Part shown: positions 26,582 to 38,499 of the stretch, piece after piece
How the letters are laid out: the number at the start of each line of letters is the position of its first letter
Position numbering within the stretch: position 1 is the stretch's first letter
Assembly: GCF_007859765.1 (NCBI RefSeq)
Contig: NZ_SIHJ01000004.1
Span: 124,001-188,000, forward strand
From: Posidoniimonas corsicana
GTDB taxonomy: Bacteria > Planctomycetota > Planctomycetia > Pirellulales > Lacipirellulaceae
Direction of reading: 5' to 3'
DNA: 64,000 bases
Program-made: the position numbers and the translations under genes
Notes under the pieces: model-generated
Told to the model about the DNA's origin: nothing
The model's database searches: none
What the model saw: the letters and a program-made list of their open reading frames with translations, nothing else

Positions 26582-28072
26582 CTAGCCCTCGTTTGTGAAG
26601 AAACGGTTAAGGCGGCCCTGCGCCGCGCTGGTCCGACGAAGACTGCAGCAGCCGGCCAAGGCAGCGAGGAGCGCACCCGCTTGGGGGGAGGGCACCGGGG
26701 CGGCCGCGAGCGCGGTTGAGCCAAACGCCGCACGCCAGGCCGCGTAGTCCGCTGCATCAACGACGCCGGGTGAGGCCGTTTCGTTGGGCAGGGGCTCGCC
26801 AGAGCCGAGCCGGTCCCGCCACACCGTGTAGTCGGAGGCGTCCACCGCGCCGTCCGCGTTGTAGTCGCCCGCCAGACCGGCCGCCGCCGCGAGGGTCAGG
26901 CCGTACAGCTGCACCGCCTCCCGATCGCCAACGACCCGAACGTAGTACGACCCCGGGTCCACGAGGCTCAGCCCGGAGATGCTCTCGGGCTCGCCCAGGG
27001 CCGCCGCCGAGGCGGAGGCGACGAGCGTGGGCGCCGGGGAGCCCTCGCGGTAGAGCTCGACAGACAGGTCCGCCTGGCTGTTGGCTTCCACGGTGACGAA
27101 TGGGTCGTTGAAGAACGCCCGCTCGGCGTAGTTCCAGCCGCGGGGCTGCACGGTCAGGTCGAGGGTGAGGGGGGCGTCGACCGTGAAAAAGAAGAAGTCC
27201 TCGTCGTCGGCCGCGGCGATGCTGACGAAGTCATCCTGGTCTGGCGCGATGACGCCGTAGGCGGTGGGCGCGTCGCCGCCGATGGCGATCTGCCCTCCCG
27301 GCGACAGCGCCCCCAGCGGGCTGGCCGCCGCGAACGATCCGTTCCCACCCGTGGCGCCGCGTTCGAAGGCGTCGCCGTACAGGTAGTGGACGCCGCGGAT
27401 ATCGTCCTGCTGCGGGCCGTCGTAGCTGGGCGACTCGGTCGCGTACGGGGTCATCAGCACGTGCGAGTTGGGCGACTCGGTGTGCCCTAGCCCCAAGCTG
27501 TGGCCGATCTCGTGTGTGAGCGTGTTGCGGAGGTAGAAGTAGTCGAGCGTCGGGTCGCTGAACCGGTTGACGTCGCTGGTGTCGAGCATCACATCTGCGT
27601 TCGGCAGGAAGCCGGCCTGGCCGTAGGTCCCGCCGGGACCGTCGATTGTCGTGCCGCCCAGCCGGATGTCGCCGCGCACGCCGAGCTGGCCCCGGTTGAT
27701 GTTCAGGCCGTGGGTCACGCCGTCATCGTTTGCCTCGTAGACAAGCGTGACGCCGCTTACCTCACCCCACCGCCGGAACGACTGCTCGACGTACTCGAAC
27801 CAGGGCCGCTCGGTCAGGTCCGCCCCGCCGCTGGTGTGGCCGAACATGTCGTCGAGGTCGGCGATCAGGTCGCTCGGCCGGCTCTGGCCGCCCACCGCGT
27901 TGAACAGCGATGTTCCGTCCGGCACGACGCTCCAGGTCAGCGTGACCGGCAGGCCGTAGCCCTGCGTTGTGCCGTCGGTCGCGGTGGATACCCAGCGGCC
28001 ATTGGAGTAGTAGGCGTGGCAGGGCCCGCACAGGAGGGGCAGGGCGGCGCCGATCAGTATCCAGGATCTCAT
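26582..28072 (-). CDS. Matrixin-like metalloprotease with dockerin-like module
   Basis: A 496-residue exported protein (leader MRSWILIGAALPLLCGPCHA). The zinc motif HEIGHSLGLGH occupies residues 187-197 and is followed by the Met-turn-like VLMTPYA, as in M10A matrixins. A domain with PPC-like features follows (residues about 270-400, ending YYVRVVGDREAVQLYGL). After that come a dockerin-like module ([35 protein letters not shown]) and a C-terminal hydrophobic/Arg tail in which the usual PEP is replaced by VPSPQAG. It is likely a secreted protease acting at the cell surface. Confidence 0.88.
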   Translation of the reverse strand: MRSWILIGAALPLLCGPCHAYYSNGRWVSTATDGTTQGYGLPVTLTWSVVPDGTSLFNAVGGQSRPSDLIADLDDMFGHTSGGADLTERPWFEYVEQSFRRWGEVSGVTLVYEANDDGVTHGLNINRGQLGVRGDIRLGGTTIDGPGGTYGQAGFLPNADVMLDTSDVNRFSDPTLDYFYLRNTLTHEIGHSLGLGHTESPNSHVLMTPYATESPSYDGPQQDDIRGVHYLYGDAFERGATGGNGSFAAASPLGALSPGGQIAIGGDAPTAYGVIAPDQDDFVSIAAADDEDFFFFTVDAPLTLDLTVQPRGWNYAERAFFNDPFVTVEANSQADLSVELYREGSPAPTLVASASAAALGEPESISGLSLVDPGSYYVRVVGDREAVQLYGLTLAAAAGLAGDYNADGAVDASDYTVWRDRLGSGEPLPNETASPGVVDAADYAAWRAAFGSTALAAAPVPSPQAGALLAALAGCCSLRRTSAAQGRLNRFFTNEG

Positions 28073-28562
28073 CGGGCCGCGGGCGAGGGTAGCGAGGGGT
28101 GGGGCTTGGGTGAGAGCAGTCGGTCCTGCGCTGTTCAGGCCCGACTCGGACCGCCTGGGCGCCGCCGCGTGGCGGCCACCCTATTAGAAATAGCCGATCC
28201 GAGGCGTTCAACGATTTCGCCGCCGCCAATGCGGGCATCCGGTTGGGACGATGTTGGGCGGCAGCGGCCGTACACGGGGCAGCGGCGCCAGCGGATCAGG
28301 GGCAGGCTGCTGGGCTTCGTAGCAACCGTGCCTCGAATGTGTGCAGGCGGCACCGGCTGCGGTTGGGCGAACGGGGCGCCGGTGGATCAATCCGTGCCCT
28401 GGCGTGAGCAATCACGACCCTGGTGGGTCAATCTCAGCTCATTCGGGCCTTTGGCTCGGTACCTGCTTAGCTCCCTATTCGTCCGAGGTGACGGCCGCAC
28501 CTCGACGCCCCCTCGACTCCCTCCAGGCGATCCTCACCAGAGAAACCGAGAAGTACTCCGCC
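28073..28562. other. Regulatory region of the nitrate island
   Basis: No supported gene lies in these 490 bases between the minus-strand protease gene and nrtA. Both promoters must be here. A short inverted repeat GACCC-tggt-GGGTC sits at 28416-28429, about 135 bases before the nrtA ATG, but it is too short to call an operator. No clear sigma-54 (GG-N10-GC) element was recognised. Confidence 0.4.
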
Positions 28563-29936
<1,374 letters not shown>

Positions 29937-29956
29937 GCCGCAAAGCGACCGTTATC

Positions 29957-29994
29957 GGGCGCCCCCGGAGGCACGGACTCCTCCGGGGCGCCCC
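29957..29994 (+). terminator. Intercistronic hairpin between nrtA and nrtB
   Basis: Arms GGGCGCCCCCGGAGG (29957-29971) and CCTCCGGGGCGCCCC (29980-29994) can pair with one bulge around an eight-base loop. No T-run follows, so it is more likely a 3'-stabilising or partial-termination structure that raises binding-protein mRNA over permease mRNA, as is common in ABC operons. Confidence 0.55.
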
Positions 29995-30065
29995 GCTAAT
30001 AACCGCCAACACGCCGGCCCGCCCGGCCTCCCCCGAACCACTACCCCGGCGCCAAACGCCCCGCA

Positions 30066-31694
30066 ATGAAATACCGCATCTTCAAAGCGATCGATGTCTG
30101 TGGGATGAACTTCCTGACGCCCGTCGTCAGGCTGATGTACGGGGAAGAGCCCCAGAAGCAGCTCAAGGACATCGGCCGGTTTATCGTCGTGCCGATGGTG
30201 GCGTTCATGGTGTTCATCGGCGTGTGGGGCTTCCTCGCCCCCCGGCACACCACCAAGTACGGCGCCGTGCCCACGCCCGCCGAGACCTGGGACGCGTGGG
30301 GGTCGATCCTCACCTTCCACGAGCGTGAGACCGCCAAGGAGCAGGCGATCGTCGCCCCGGCGGCCGAGCGCGAGGCCGTGGAGAAGTTCGCCGACGCCCG
30401 GCTGGAGGAGCTGCAGCCGCTCATCGCGGAGGCCAAGCAGGGCGTGGCCGACGCGCGGGCCGCCGAGAAGGAGCGCAAGGACGAGCTCATCGCGCCGCTG
30501 CAGGCCGAGTACGACCAGCTGAAGGAAGAGTACGACGCCGGCCGCAAGGAGCAGCAGGCCGAGCTCAAGGCCGCGGCCGAGGCGATCGCCACCGACGCCG
30601 ACCGCCAGGCGCTCACCGAGGAGTACCTCGCGCTGGACGCCTGGATGGATGAGAAGAAAGAAGCCTACAACAAGGTGAAGGACCAGATCGGGCTGATCCG
30701 CAACCAGAAGGACCCCGAGCTGCTGGCCGCCATCGCGCTAGAAACCAACTACGCGGAGGAGGCCCAGTTCCTCCGCAAGATGCAGGAGCTGGCCGGCCCG
30801 AGCAGCCGCGAGGAAACAGTCGCCAGCGCCGAGGCCAAGCTGGCCGAGTACGAAGAGCAGTACGCTTCCGCCACCGGCTCGCAGGCGCTGACCCTGGCCA
30901 AGCGCCAGGTCAGCCAGATCCGCCGGCTGGAACGCGACCGCGAGAAGACCTACGCCAAGCCGTGGACGCTGCCGATGCAGGTCGTGCGGTCGATCTTCTG
31001 CGTGTTCACCGGCTTCCTGATCGGCGTGGGTATCGCCGTGCCGCTGGGCGTGCTGTGCGGGCTCAGCAAAACCTTCATGGCGGCTATGACGCCGTTCATC
31101 GCGCTGTTCAAGCCGGTGTCGCCGATCGTGTGGCTGCTGATCCTGTGGATCATCGTCGGCGGCTTCTTCCCCGACCCCAACAACAGCCCGTTCCTCGAGG
31201 GGATCAACTCGATCGTCAACTCGTTCGTGTGGCTGGTCTCGTTCGGCATCGTCAAGGACCTGCAGATCAACCCGGCGTTCATCGCGTCGGCCCTGACGGT
31301 GTCGATGTGCTCGCTGTGGGCGACCCTCACCAACACCGCGCTGGGCGTGGCGAGCGTCGACCAGGACCACTACAACGTGGCCCGCGTGCTGCGGCTGGGC
31401 TTCTGGGATCGCTTGTTCAAGATCGTGCTCCCCTCGGCGCTGCCGCTGGTGTTCGCCGGCATGCGGATCTCGCTGGGCGTGGGCTGGATGGTGCTCATCG
31501 CGGCCGAGCTGCTCGCCTCGTCCGAGGGGCTGGGCAAGTTCGTCAACGACATGTTCCAGAACGGCGACTCGCGCTCCTTCGCCTTCATCATGGCGATGGT
31601 GTTCGTGGTGGGCGTGATCGGCCTGGTGCTCGACCGGATCATGATCGTCCTGCAGCGCCTGGTCAGCTTCGACGGCGGCGCTGCCGCGGTATAG
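30066..31694 (+). CDS. nrtB: Nitrate ABC transporter permease with a large coiled-coil insert
   Basis: A 542-residue product, about twice the usual permease length. A first membrane segment (residues about 38-58) and the family's TPAETWDAW block are followed by roughly 200 residues of charged helix (about 85-295, rich in Glu, Lys, Arg and Ala) that looks like coiled coil. The permease core then runs from about 300 to 542, with hydrophobic segments and the EAA-type loop [21 protein letters not shown] that contacts the ATPases. If the usual topology holds, the insert is on the periplasmic side; this is inference. It lies between nrtA and the ATPase genes. Confidence 0.9.
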   Translation: MKYRIFKAIDVCGMNFLTPVVRLMYGEEPQKQLKDIGRFIVVPMVAFMVFIGVWGFLAPRHTTKYGAVPTPAETWDAWGSILTFHERETAKEQAIVAPAAEREAVEKFADARLEELQPLIAEAKQGVADARAAEKERKDELIAPLQAEYDQLKEEYDAGRKEQQAELKAAAEAIATDADRQALTEEYLALDAWMDEKKEAYNKVKDQIGLIRNQKDPELLAAIALETNYAEEAQFLRKMQELAGPSSREETVASAEAKLAEYEEQYASATGSQALTLAKRQVSQIRRLERDREKTYAKPWTLPMQVVRSIFCVFTGFLIGVGIAVPLGVLCGLSKTFMAAMTPFIALFKPVSPIVWLLILWIIVGGFFPDPNNSPFLEGINSIVNSFVWLVSFGIVKDLQINPAFIASALTVSMCSLWATLTNTALGVASVDQDHYNVARVLRLGFWDRLFKIVLPSALPLVFAGMRISLGVGWMVLIAAELLASSEGLGKFVNDMFQNGDSRSFAFIMAMVFVVGVIGLVLDRIMIVLQRLVSFDGGAAAV

Positions 31695-31710
31695 CAGCAA
31701 GGGAAACAGC

Positions 31711-32568
31711 GTGGCCTACCTAGAGCTAGACAATGTGGACTTCGGCTTCGGCCCCCCCTCGAACCGCTACGAGGTGTTCGAGGGCGCGTCGCTGAGCGTG
31801 GAGCAGAACGAGTTTGTCGCCGTGATCGGCTTCTCCGGCAGCGGCAAGTCGACGCTGATCTCGCTGCTCGCGGGGCTGGAGAAGCCCGACCGCGGCGCGG
31901 TCCGCCTGAACGGCAAGCCGGTCGGCGAGCCCGGGCCCGACAAGGGGGTGGTGTTCCAGAACTACTCCCTGCTGCCCTGGCTGAGCGTGTACGGCAACAT
32001 CGAGCTGGCGGTGAAGCAGGTCTTTTCGAAGATGGGCCGCGGCGAGCGCCGCGACTACATCCAGCACTACATCGACATGGTCAGCCTGACCGGCAGCGAG
32101 TGGAAGCTGCCGGGCGAGCTGTCCGGCGGCATGCGGCAGCGGCTCAGCCTGGCCCGCACGCTGGCCATCAAGCCGGAGGTGCTGCTGCTGGACGAGCCGC
32201 TCTCGGCGCTCGACGCGCTGACCCGGTCGCAGCTGCAGGACGAGATCATCCGCATCTGGGAGGTCGACCGCCGCACCGTGGTGATGATCACCAACGACGT
32301 CGACGAGGCGGTCATCATGGCGGACCGGATCGTGCCGCTCACGCCCGGTCCTGCGGCGCGCCTGGGCAAGGAGTTCAAGGTCTGCCTGGACCGCCCCCGC
32401 GACCGCGCCACGCTCAACTTCAACCCGGCGTTCAAGCAGCTCCGCAACGACGTCACCCGCTACATGGTGTCGCTGGATCAGGACGCCCGCCGACTCGCCA
32501 CGGCGCGCGAGCTGCCGCTCCCCGACATCAAGCCGGTGACGCCCGGCCCCCGTGTCAGCATCGCCTAG
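31711..32568 (+). CDS. nrtC: Nitrate ABC transporter ATPase 1, altered H-loop
   Basis: A 285-residue ATPase from a GTG at 31711 behind an AAGGGA ribosome site. Walker [10 protein letters not shown], the signature LSGGMRQR and Walker [12 protein letters not shown] are intact. The switch histidine, normally in a TH-DVDEA motif, is Asn195 here (ITNDVDEA), whereas the second ATPase keeps it. It lacks the C-terminal binding-protein-like domain of cyanobacterial NrtC. It sits 16 bases after the permease gene. Together with the next gene it should energise nitrate uptake. Confidence 0.92.
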   Translation: MAYLELDNVDFGFGPPSNRYEVFEGASLSVEQNEFVAVIGFSGSGKSTLISLLAGLEKPDRGAVRLNGKPVGEPGPDKGVVFQNYSLLPWLSVYGNIELAVKQVFSKMGRGERRDYIQHYIDMVSLTGSEWKLPGELSGGMRQRLSLARTLAIKPEVLLLDEPLSALDALTRSQLQDEIIRIWEVDRRTVVMITNDVDEAVIMADRIVPLTPGPAARLGKEFKVCLDRPRDRATLNFNPAFKQLRNDVTRYMVSLDQDARRLATARELPLPDIKPVTPGPRVSIA

Positions 32569-32600
32569 GTCTTCCAACCGCCCCACGACGCCAAACCGCC

Positions 32601-33539
32601 ATGCACGACGACCGCTACGTCGAGATCTTCAACCTGATCAAGGCCTACCCCAACCCCTACGGCGAGCCCGTGCGGGTGGTGGACGGCTACGACCTGGTTA
32701 TGCGGCGGGGCGAGTTCGTCAGCGTGATCGGCCACTCGGGGTGCGGCAAGAGCACCGTGCTGACCATGGTCGCCGGGCTCAACGAGATCACCGGCGGCAG
32801 CATCGCCGTCGAGGGCCGCGAGATCGACGGCCCCGGGCCCGACCGCGCGGTGGTGTTCCAGTCGCCCTGCCTGCTGCCGTGGATGACCTCGTTCGACAAC
32901 GTGATGCTGGGCGTGCGGAAGGCCTACCCGCACGGCACCAAGCAGGAGCGGCGCGAGATCGTCGAGTACTACCTCAACGCGGTCGGCCTGGCGGACTCGA
33001 TGAACAAGTACCCCCGCGAGATGTCCGGCGGCATGCAGCAGCGGGTGGGCATCGCCCGCGCGATCGCGCTGAAGCCGCGGATGCTGCTGCTGGACGAGCC
33101 GTTCGGGCGGCTCGACTCGCTGACCCGGATGGGACTGCAGGACGTGATCCTGGGGATCCTCGACCGCGAGCGGATCACCACCATGATGGTCACGCACGAC
33201 GTCGACGAGGCGATCTACATGTCCGACCGCGTGTGCATGATGACCAACGGCCCCAACGCCCACGTGGGGCAGCTGCTGGACCTGCCGTTCGAGCGGCCCC
33301 GCTGCCGCGAGTCGGTGCTGGAGCACCCGCTCTACTACGACCTGCGCGGCGCGCTGGTCTCGTTCCTGGAGCAGCAGGACCACCGCCACGGCGAGACGCC
33401 GTCCGACGCGTCTAGCGACTCCAACTGGGACGACACCGTCCACATGGTCGAGGCGATGGCCGCCACGAACAGCGTCACCCCGGCCCCGCACATCGGCGCC
33501 GCCGCCCGCGAGCCGGAGCTGGCCGACGCGGCGGTCTAG
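32601..33539 (+). CDS. nrtD: Nitrate ABC transporter ATPase 2
   Basis: A 312-residue ATPase from the ATG at 32601 ([21 protein letters not shown]); the frame is open further upstream only as overlap with the previous gene. Walker [14 protein letters not shown]-like MSGGMQQR, Walker [12 protein letters not shown] and the switch His199 (VTHDVDEA) are all canonical. The C-terminal 45 residues are an Ala/Ser/Asp-rich extension without known motif. It should pair with the preceding ATPase as a heterodimer under the permease. Confidence 0.93.
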   Translation: MHDDRYVEIFNLIKAYPNPYGEPVRVVDGYDLVMRRGEFVSVIGHSGCGKSTVLTMVAGLNEITGGSIAVEGREIDGPGPDRAVVFQSPCLLPWMTSFDNVMLGVRKAYPHGTKQERREIVEYYLNAVGLADSMNKYPREMSGGMQQRVGIARAIALKPRMLLLDEPFGRLDSLTRMGLQDVILGILDRERITTMMVTHDVDEAIYMSDRVCMMTNGPNAHVGQLLDLPFERPRCRESVLEHPLYYDLRGALVSFLEQQDHRHGETPSDASSDSNWDDTVHMVEAMAATNSVTPAPHIGAAAREPELADAAV

Positions 33540-33589
33540 GGGCGGGCAACGGAACCAACAACCACAGCGGCAGGCGAACGCGAGCACCT

Positions 33590-34525
33590 ATGACAACCGA
33601 CACGCTAACCAACCTGATCACGGCGGCCGAGGTGTGGCGCCCCGACAGCAGCGGCGAGCGGCTGGAGCTGTGCAGCGGCTGCTACGGCTCGCTGGAGTCG
33701 ATCTCCGACGCCCGCCGCGGCTACGCCTACTCGCGCGGCGTGGGCGTCGTGGGTCGGGCCTGGGAGACCGGGGTCCCCGTGTTCGGCCCGGCCGACCAGG
33801 GCGACTTCGACGGCGTCTACCTCGACAGCCCCCCGGCGCAGCTCATCGCGATCCCGTCGATCAAGTCGGGCGAGTGCCGCGGCGTGACCCTGCTGATGTG
33901 CAACGACGACGGCCAGGGCGCCGCCGAGCTGTGGCGCATCAACGAGCGGCACGAGCTCGCGCTGGCCGAGCACTGGTACGCCCACCTCGAGCGGTTCGGC
34001 CGCATCAGCCAGCTGGTCAAGTTCCCCCGCCGCGCCGGCATGCCCGGCAAGGTGTGGGCCGACCGCTTCCCCCGTGTGATGGGCTCCATCGCCACCTCGC
34101 CGCACTTCGTGCGGGCCGCGGGCGCTAAGGCCGAGGGGCTGTCCACCGCGGTCGGCATCCCATTCATGAAGACCGCCATGGACCTTGAGGCGGTGCTGGT
34201 GCTGCTGTCGGCGGCGGGCAAGCCGCTGACGCGCGTCGTTGAGGTGTGGGCCAAGGAGCCGGGCGAGTCGGAGCTGAAGATCGTCTCGGCCGACTACGGC
34301 CCGTTCATCGACCTGGCGCCCGCCAGCCGCCGCCGCCGCCTGAAGACCGGCGACGGCCTGGCCGGCTTGGTCTACCGCGACAACGCCCCGCGCCTGACCT
34401 GCGACCTGCAGGGGGTTGAGTTCCCGCGGGGCGAGAGCTTCCGCGAGTACGGCCTGGAGTGGGGGTTGGGCATCCCCGTGTTTGTCGGCGAGCAGCTTGT
34501 CGCTGCGGTCACGCTGTTTGGTTGA
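33590..34525 (+). CDS. Two-GAF protein in the nitrate island
   Basis: A 311-residue soluble protein that appears to consist of two GAF-like halves with no output domain. Residues 1-140 contain GRAWETGVPVFGP and AIPSIKSGECRGVTLLM. Residues 150-311 contain GMPGKVWADRFPRVM, AVGIPFM, GDGLAGLVYRDNAPRL and a closing LGIPVFVGEQLVAAVTLFG. GAF domains bind small ligands; a stand-alone GAF protein, NreA, is a nitrate receptor in staphylococci, which makes a nitrate or nitrite sensing role plausible here but unproven. It lies between the transporter and reductase genes in the same direction. Confidence 0.7.
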   Translation: MTTDTLTNLITAAEVWRPDSSGERLELCSGCYGSLESISDARRGYAYSRGVGVVGRAWETGVPVFGPADQGDFDGVYLDSPPAQLIAIPSIKSGECRGVTLLMCNDDGQGAAELWRINERHELALAEHWYAHLERFGRISQLVKFPRRAGMPGKVWADRFPRVMGSIATSPHFVRAAGAKAEGLSTAVGIPFMKTAMDLEAVLVLLSAAGKPLTRVVEVWAKEPGESELKIVSADYGPFIDLAPASRRRRLKTGDGLAGLVYRDNAPRLTCDLQGVEFPRGESFREYGLEWGLGIPVFVGEQLVAAVTLFG

Positions 34526-34554
34526 GTCACGTTTGGTCCCCATCGAGTCAACGC

Positions 34555-36243
34555 ATGTCGGCCCTAACCGACGCAAAACCCGAAGCCATCGGCGGCGGTT
34601 CTCTCGAAACCGGCGACCTGATCGGCGCGCTCCTGGCCGAGTCGCGAGAGCTGACCGCGGTCGAGCGGTTCGCCAAGCAGCACGACGCCGGCGACCTGCC
34701 GGCCCAGGCCAAGCACTACCGCGACCTGGTGCCGCTCACCAAGCCCGGCGCGGGCCAGCAGTACGCGTTCGAGGTGGACCTCGACCAGTGCAGCGGCTGC
34801 AAGGCTTGTGTGAGCGCCTGCCACAGCCTGAACGGCCTAGAGCCCACAGAAACCTGGCGCAGCGTTGGCCAGCTGCACGGCCAGAACGGGCTGCCGATCA
34901 TCCAGCACGTCACCACCGCGTGCCACCACTGCGTCGACCCCGGCTGCCTGAACGGCTGCCCCACCAACGCCTACGAGAAGGACCCCGAGACCGGCATCGT
35001 CCGCCACCTGGACGACCAGTGCTTCGGCTGCCAGTACTGCACCATGACCTGCCCGTACGAGGTGCCGCAGTACAGCGAGTCGAAGGGCATCGTCCGCAAG
35101 TGCGACATGTGCCACGGCCGGCTGGCCGAGGGCGAGGCCCCCGCCTGCGTGCAGGCGTGCCCGAACCAGGCGATCAAGATCACCGTGGTCGACGTCGCGC
35201 AAACGGTTTCGCGGACCAACGCCGGCGCGTTCCTGCCGGCGACCCCACCGTCGATGCTCACCAACCCGACCACCGTCTTCAAGTCGAGCCGGTCGCTGCC
35301 GGCCGACCTGCTGGCGGCCGACGCCAACTTCGCCAAGCCCCAGCACGCTCACCTGCCGCTGGTGCTGATGCTGGTGCTGACGCAGATGTCGGTCGGCGCG
35401 GTGGCGTTCGGCGCAATGGCCCGGTGGGCCGGCTTCAACGAGGGCGCGGGCGCGGCGATCGTGCTGGGCGTGCTGGCCGGCCTGGGCGGCTTGGGCCTGG
35501 CGCCGCTGCACCTGGGCCGCCCCCACCTGGCGTTCCGCTCGATCCTCGGCTGGCGGCACTCGTGGCTCAGTCGCGAGGCGATCGTGTTCGGCGTCTACGC
35601 CCCGATGGCGATGGCCGCCGCGGCCTACGTGGCGCTCCCGTATGTTGAATCCTACCTGCCCGAGTTGATCCAATCGCTGCTGGGGCTGGCCCTGCCCGGG
35701 TTCGCGCGGCCCGCGGCCGAGGTGCTCGCGGTCGCCGCCGGCGCCGCGGGCGTGTTCTGCTCGGCGATGATCTACATCTTTACCGGCCGGGAGTTCTGGC
35801 GCGGCGTCCGCACGTTCGCCAGGTTCTTCGGCTCGGCCGTTGTGCTGGGGCCCGCGTTCACCCTGGCCTGCGTGGCGGCAGCCGCCGCGGCGACCGCCCA
35901 GACCAGTTCAGCCGGCGTGCTGGCCGCCGCGACGGTTCTCGCGACCGTCGGCAAGCTCGCGTACGAGACCCGTTTGTTCCTCAACACGTCGGGCTCGCTG
36001 CCGCTTACCGCCCGACTGATGAAGCGCGACCTGCGTCCCCTCACACTGGCAAGGGTGGCCCTGGCCGTGTTTGGCGGCGTGCTGACGCCGATGGTGGTCG
36101 GCGTAGCCGGACTGGGGTCGTGGGGAGTGGCCGCCATGGCCGTGGTCGGATTCGGCGGCCTGCTGCTCGGCGAGTTCGCCGAGCGGGCTCTGTACTTTAG
36201 CGCGGTAATCCCGCTCAAGATGCCGGGGGGCGTCAAGTCATGA
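34555..36243 (+). CDS. Fused DmsB-DmsC: four-cluster ferredoxin plus quinol-type membrane anchor
   Basis: A 562-residue product from the ATG at 34555 ([15 protein letters not shown]). The N-terminal half carries four cysteine groups for [4Fe-4S] clusters ([41 protein letters not shown]...CVQAC), as in DmsB. Residues about 270-562 form a DmsC-like anchor of eight or so segments, with the diagnostic [24 protein letters not shown] region. In the DMSO reductase family these are separate subunits passing quinol electrons to a molybdoenzyme. The downstream nitrate reductase overlaps its stop (ATGA), so this fusion is the likely electron donor. Confidence 0.9.
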   Translation: MSALTDAKPEAIGGGSLETGDLIGALLAESRELTAVERFAKQHDAGDLPAQAKHYRDLVPLTKPGAGQQYAFEVDLDQCSGCKACVSACHSLNGLEPTETWRSVGQLHGQNGLPIIQHVTTACHHCVDPGCLNGCPTNAYEKDPETGIVRHLDDQCFGCQYCTMTCPYEVPQYSESKGIVRKCDMCHGRLAEGEAPACVQACPNQAIKITVVDVAQTVSRTNAGAFLPATPPSMLTNPTTVFKSSRSLPADLLAADANFAKPQHAHLPLVLMLVLTQMSVGAVAFGAMARWAGFNEGAGAAIVLGVLAGLGGLGLAPLHLGRPHLAFRSILGWRHSWLSREAIVFGVYAPMAMAAAAYVALPYVESYLPELIQSLLGLALPGFARPAAEVLAVAAGAAGVFCSAMIYIFTGREFWRGVRTFARFFGSAVVLGPAFTLACVAAAAAATAQTSSAGVLAAATVLATVGKLAYETRLFLNTSGSLPLTARLMKRDLRPLTLARVALAVFGGVLTPMVVGVAGLGSWGVAAMAVVGFGGLLLGEFAERALYFSAVIPLKMPGGVKS

Positions 36244-38486
36244 GCAGCACGCTCATCAAAGAGAAGCCGTCCGACGGCAAGGCACGCAACGGCCTGTTGA
36301 ACACGGTGATGAGCCTCATCCATCAGAAGGATGGGGTGCTCACCCAGGACCTGATCCGCACGCCCGGCAAGTTCGGGCTGGGCCAGGTGCCGGACCGCCT
36401 GCGGCCCGACGCCACGACCGACATGGTCTGCGGCTACTGCTCCACCGGCTGCAGCCTGCGGGTGCACCTCAAGGACGGCGAGGCGGTCAACCTGACGCCG
36501 ACCACCGAGTACCCGGTCAACCTCGGCATGGCCTGCCCCAAGGGGTGGGAGGCGCTCAACGTGCTGGACGCGGACGACCGCGCCACCCGCCCACTCCTGC
36601 GCGGCGCCGACGGCGGATTGAAGCACGTCTCGTGGGACAAGGCGCTGCGGACGTTCTGCGAACGCTTCAAGGCCATCGGCGAGCAGTACGGCCCAGAGTC
36701 GGTCGCGTTCCTCAGCACCGGGCAGATGGTCACCGAGGAGCTGGCCCTGCTGGGCGCGCTGACCAAGTTCGGCATGGGCATCGTGCACGGCGACGGCAAC
36801 ACCCGCCAGTGCATGGCCACCGCGGCGACCGCCTACAAGCAGTCGTTCGGTTTCGACGCGCCGCCATTCACGTACCAGGACTTCGAGGAGTCGGACGTGA
36901 TCGTGCTGGTCGGTTCAAACCTGTGCGTCGCGCACCCCATCATGTGGGAACGCGTCTGCCGCAACCCGCACAACCCCGAGATCATCGTGGTCGACCCGCG
37001 GCGGACTGAGACCGCCATGGCCGCCACCACGCACCTGGCGATCAAGCCGAAGTCCGACCTGGCCTTCTTCTACGCCCTGGCGAACATCCTCTGCCGCGAG
37101 GGCTGGGTGGACCGCGGCTACATCGACGCCCACACCAGCGACTTCGACGAGTTCGCCTCGTTCGTGCAGCAGTACACACCGCAGCGCGCCGCCGACGAGT
37201 CGGGCGTCCCGGTCGAGACCATCGAGCAGGTCGCCCGCAAGATCCACGAGGGCGAGCGGGTGTCGTTCTGGTGGACGATGGGCGTCAACCAGAACTACGA
37301 GGGCGTGCGGATCGCGCAGAGCCTGATCAACCTCGCGCTGATGACCGGCAACATCGGCCGCCCGGGCACGGGCGCCAACAGCGTCACGGGCCAGTGCAAC
37401 GCGATGGGCTCGCGGATGTTCAGCAACACCACCGGGTTGTACGCCGGGCGGGACTTCCTGGACCCGGAGCACCGCCGCGAGGTGGCGGACATCCTCGACC
37501 TGCCGATCGAGAACATCCCCGCCGAGAACAGCTGGCCCTACCACCAGATCATCGACGGCATCGAGAGCGGCGCCATCAAGGGCCTGTGGGTGGTCTGCAC
37601 GAACACGTCGCACTCGTGGATCCACCAGACCGAGGCCCGCGAACTGCTCGGCAAGCTCGACTTCCTCGTGGTGCAGGACATGTACCACAGCACCGAGACC
37701 GCCCAGCAGGCGGACCTCGTGCTGCCGGCCGCGGGCTGGGGCGAGAAGGAGGGCACGTTCATCAACAGCGAGCGGCGGCTGGGCGTCGTGAAGCGGGTCC
37801 GCCGGCCGCCGGGCGAGGCGCTGCCCGACTTCTCGATCTTCCGCCTGGTGGCCGAGTACTGGGGCTGCGGCGACCTGTTCCGCCGCTGGTCCACGCCCGA
37901 AGCCACGCTCGAGATCCTCAAGGACCTGTCGCGCGGCCGGCCGTGCGACATCTCGGCGATCGGCGACTACGCCACCATCGACCACGCCGGCGGCGTGCAG
38001 TGGCCCTGCACCGACTCGCCCGAGGTCCTCGACCAGCAGCGGCGGCTGTTCGAGGACGGCCGCTACTACCACGAGGACGGCCGCGCACGGTTCCTGTTCG
38101 AGGACTCGCGCGGCATGCCCGAGCCGCCGGACGACGACTACCCGTTCCTGCTGATCACGGGCCGCGGCGCGGCGTCGCAGTGGCACACCCAGACCCGCAC
38201 CGGCAAGTCCGAGGTGCTGAAGAAGCTGTACCCCAAGAACGTCTACGTCGAGATGAACCCCGCCGACGCCGCGGCGGCCGGCCTGGAGAGCTACGACAAG
38301 GCGGTCGTGTGGTCCCGCCGCGGCGAGCTGATCGCCACCGTGTTCGTTACGCCAACCGTGCAGCCCGGGCAGCTGTTCATCCCGATGCACTACGAGGCGA
38401 CCAACCGCCTGACGCTCCCGCACTTCGACCCGTACTCCCATCAACCCAGCTACAAGGACTGCGCGGTCGCGGTCGCCCCCGCCTAG
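36240..38486 (+). CDS. nasA: Assimilatory-type nitrate reductase, molybdopterin catalytic subunit
   Basis: A 748-residue molybdenum bis-MGD enzyme. The N-terminal [4Fe-4S] motif is C64-x2-C67-x3-C71-x27-C99, and Cys191 in [18 protein letters not shown] is the expected Mo ligand. [50 protein letters not shown] and the C-terminal [11 protein letters not shown] block follow the NasA/NarB/NapA plan. No Tat or other leader is seen, so it is cytoplasmic. It overlaps the DmsBC fusion gene by four bases and precedes nirA, which fits nitrate to nitrite reduction before ammonium formation. Confidence 0.94.
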   Translation: MSSTLIKEKPSDGKARNGLLNTVMSLIHQKDGVLTQDLIRTPGKFGLGQVPDRLRPDATTDMVCGYCSTGCSLRVHLKDGEAVNLTPTTEYPVNLGMACPKGWEALNVLDADDRATRPLLRGADGGLKHVSWDKALRTFCERFKAIGEQYGPESVAFLSTGQMVTEELALLGALTKFGMGIVHGDGNTRQCMATAATAYKQSFGFDAPPFTYQDFEESDVIVLVGSNLCVAHPIMWERVCRNPHNPEIIVVDPRRTETAMAATTHLAIKPKSDLAFFYALANILCREGWVDRGYIDAHTSDFDEFASFVQQYTPQRAADESGVPVETIEQVARKIHEGERVSFWWTMGVNQNYEGVRIAQSLINLALMTGNIGRPGTGANSVTGQCNAMGSRMFSNTTGLYAGRDFLDPEHRREVADILDLPIENIPAENSWPYHQIIDGIESGAIKGLWVVCTNTSHSWIHQTEARELLGKLDFLVVQDMYHSTETAQQADLVLPAAGWGEKEGTFINSERRLGVVKRVRRPPGEALPDFSIFRLVAEYWGCGDLFRRWSTPEATLEILKDLSRGRPCDISAIGDYATIDHAGGVQWPCTDSPEVLDQQRRLFEDGRYYHEDGRARFLFEDSRGMPEPPDDDYPFLLITGRGAASQWHTQTRTGKSEVLKKLYPKNVYVEMNPADAAAAGLESYDKAVVWSRRGELIATVFVTPTVQPGQLFIPMHYEATNRLTLPHFDPYSHQPSYKDCAVAVAPA

Positions 38487-38499
38487 CTAGCAGAGAGTT

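Noticed and set aside
28416-28429. Short inverted repeat before nrtA as a regulator operator
   Set aside because: Five-base arms are too short to distinguish from chance in GC-rich DNA.
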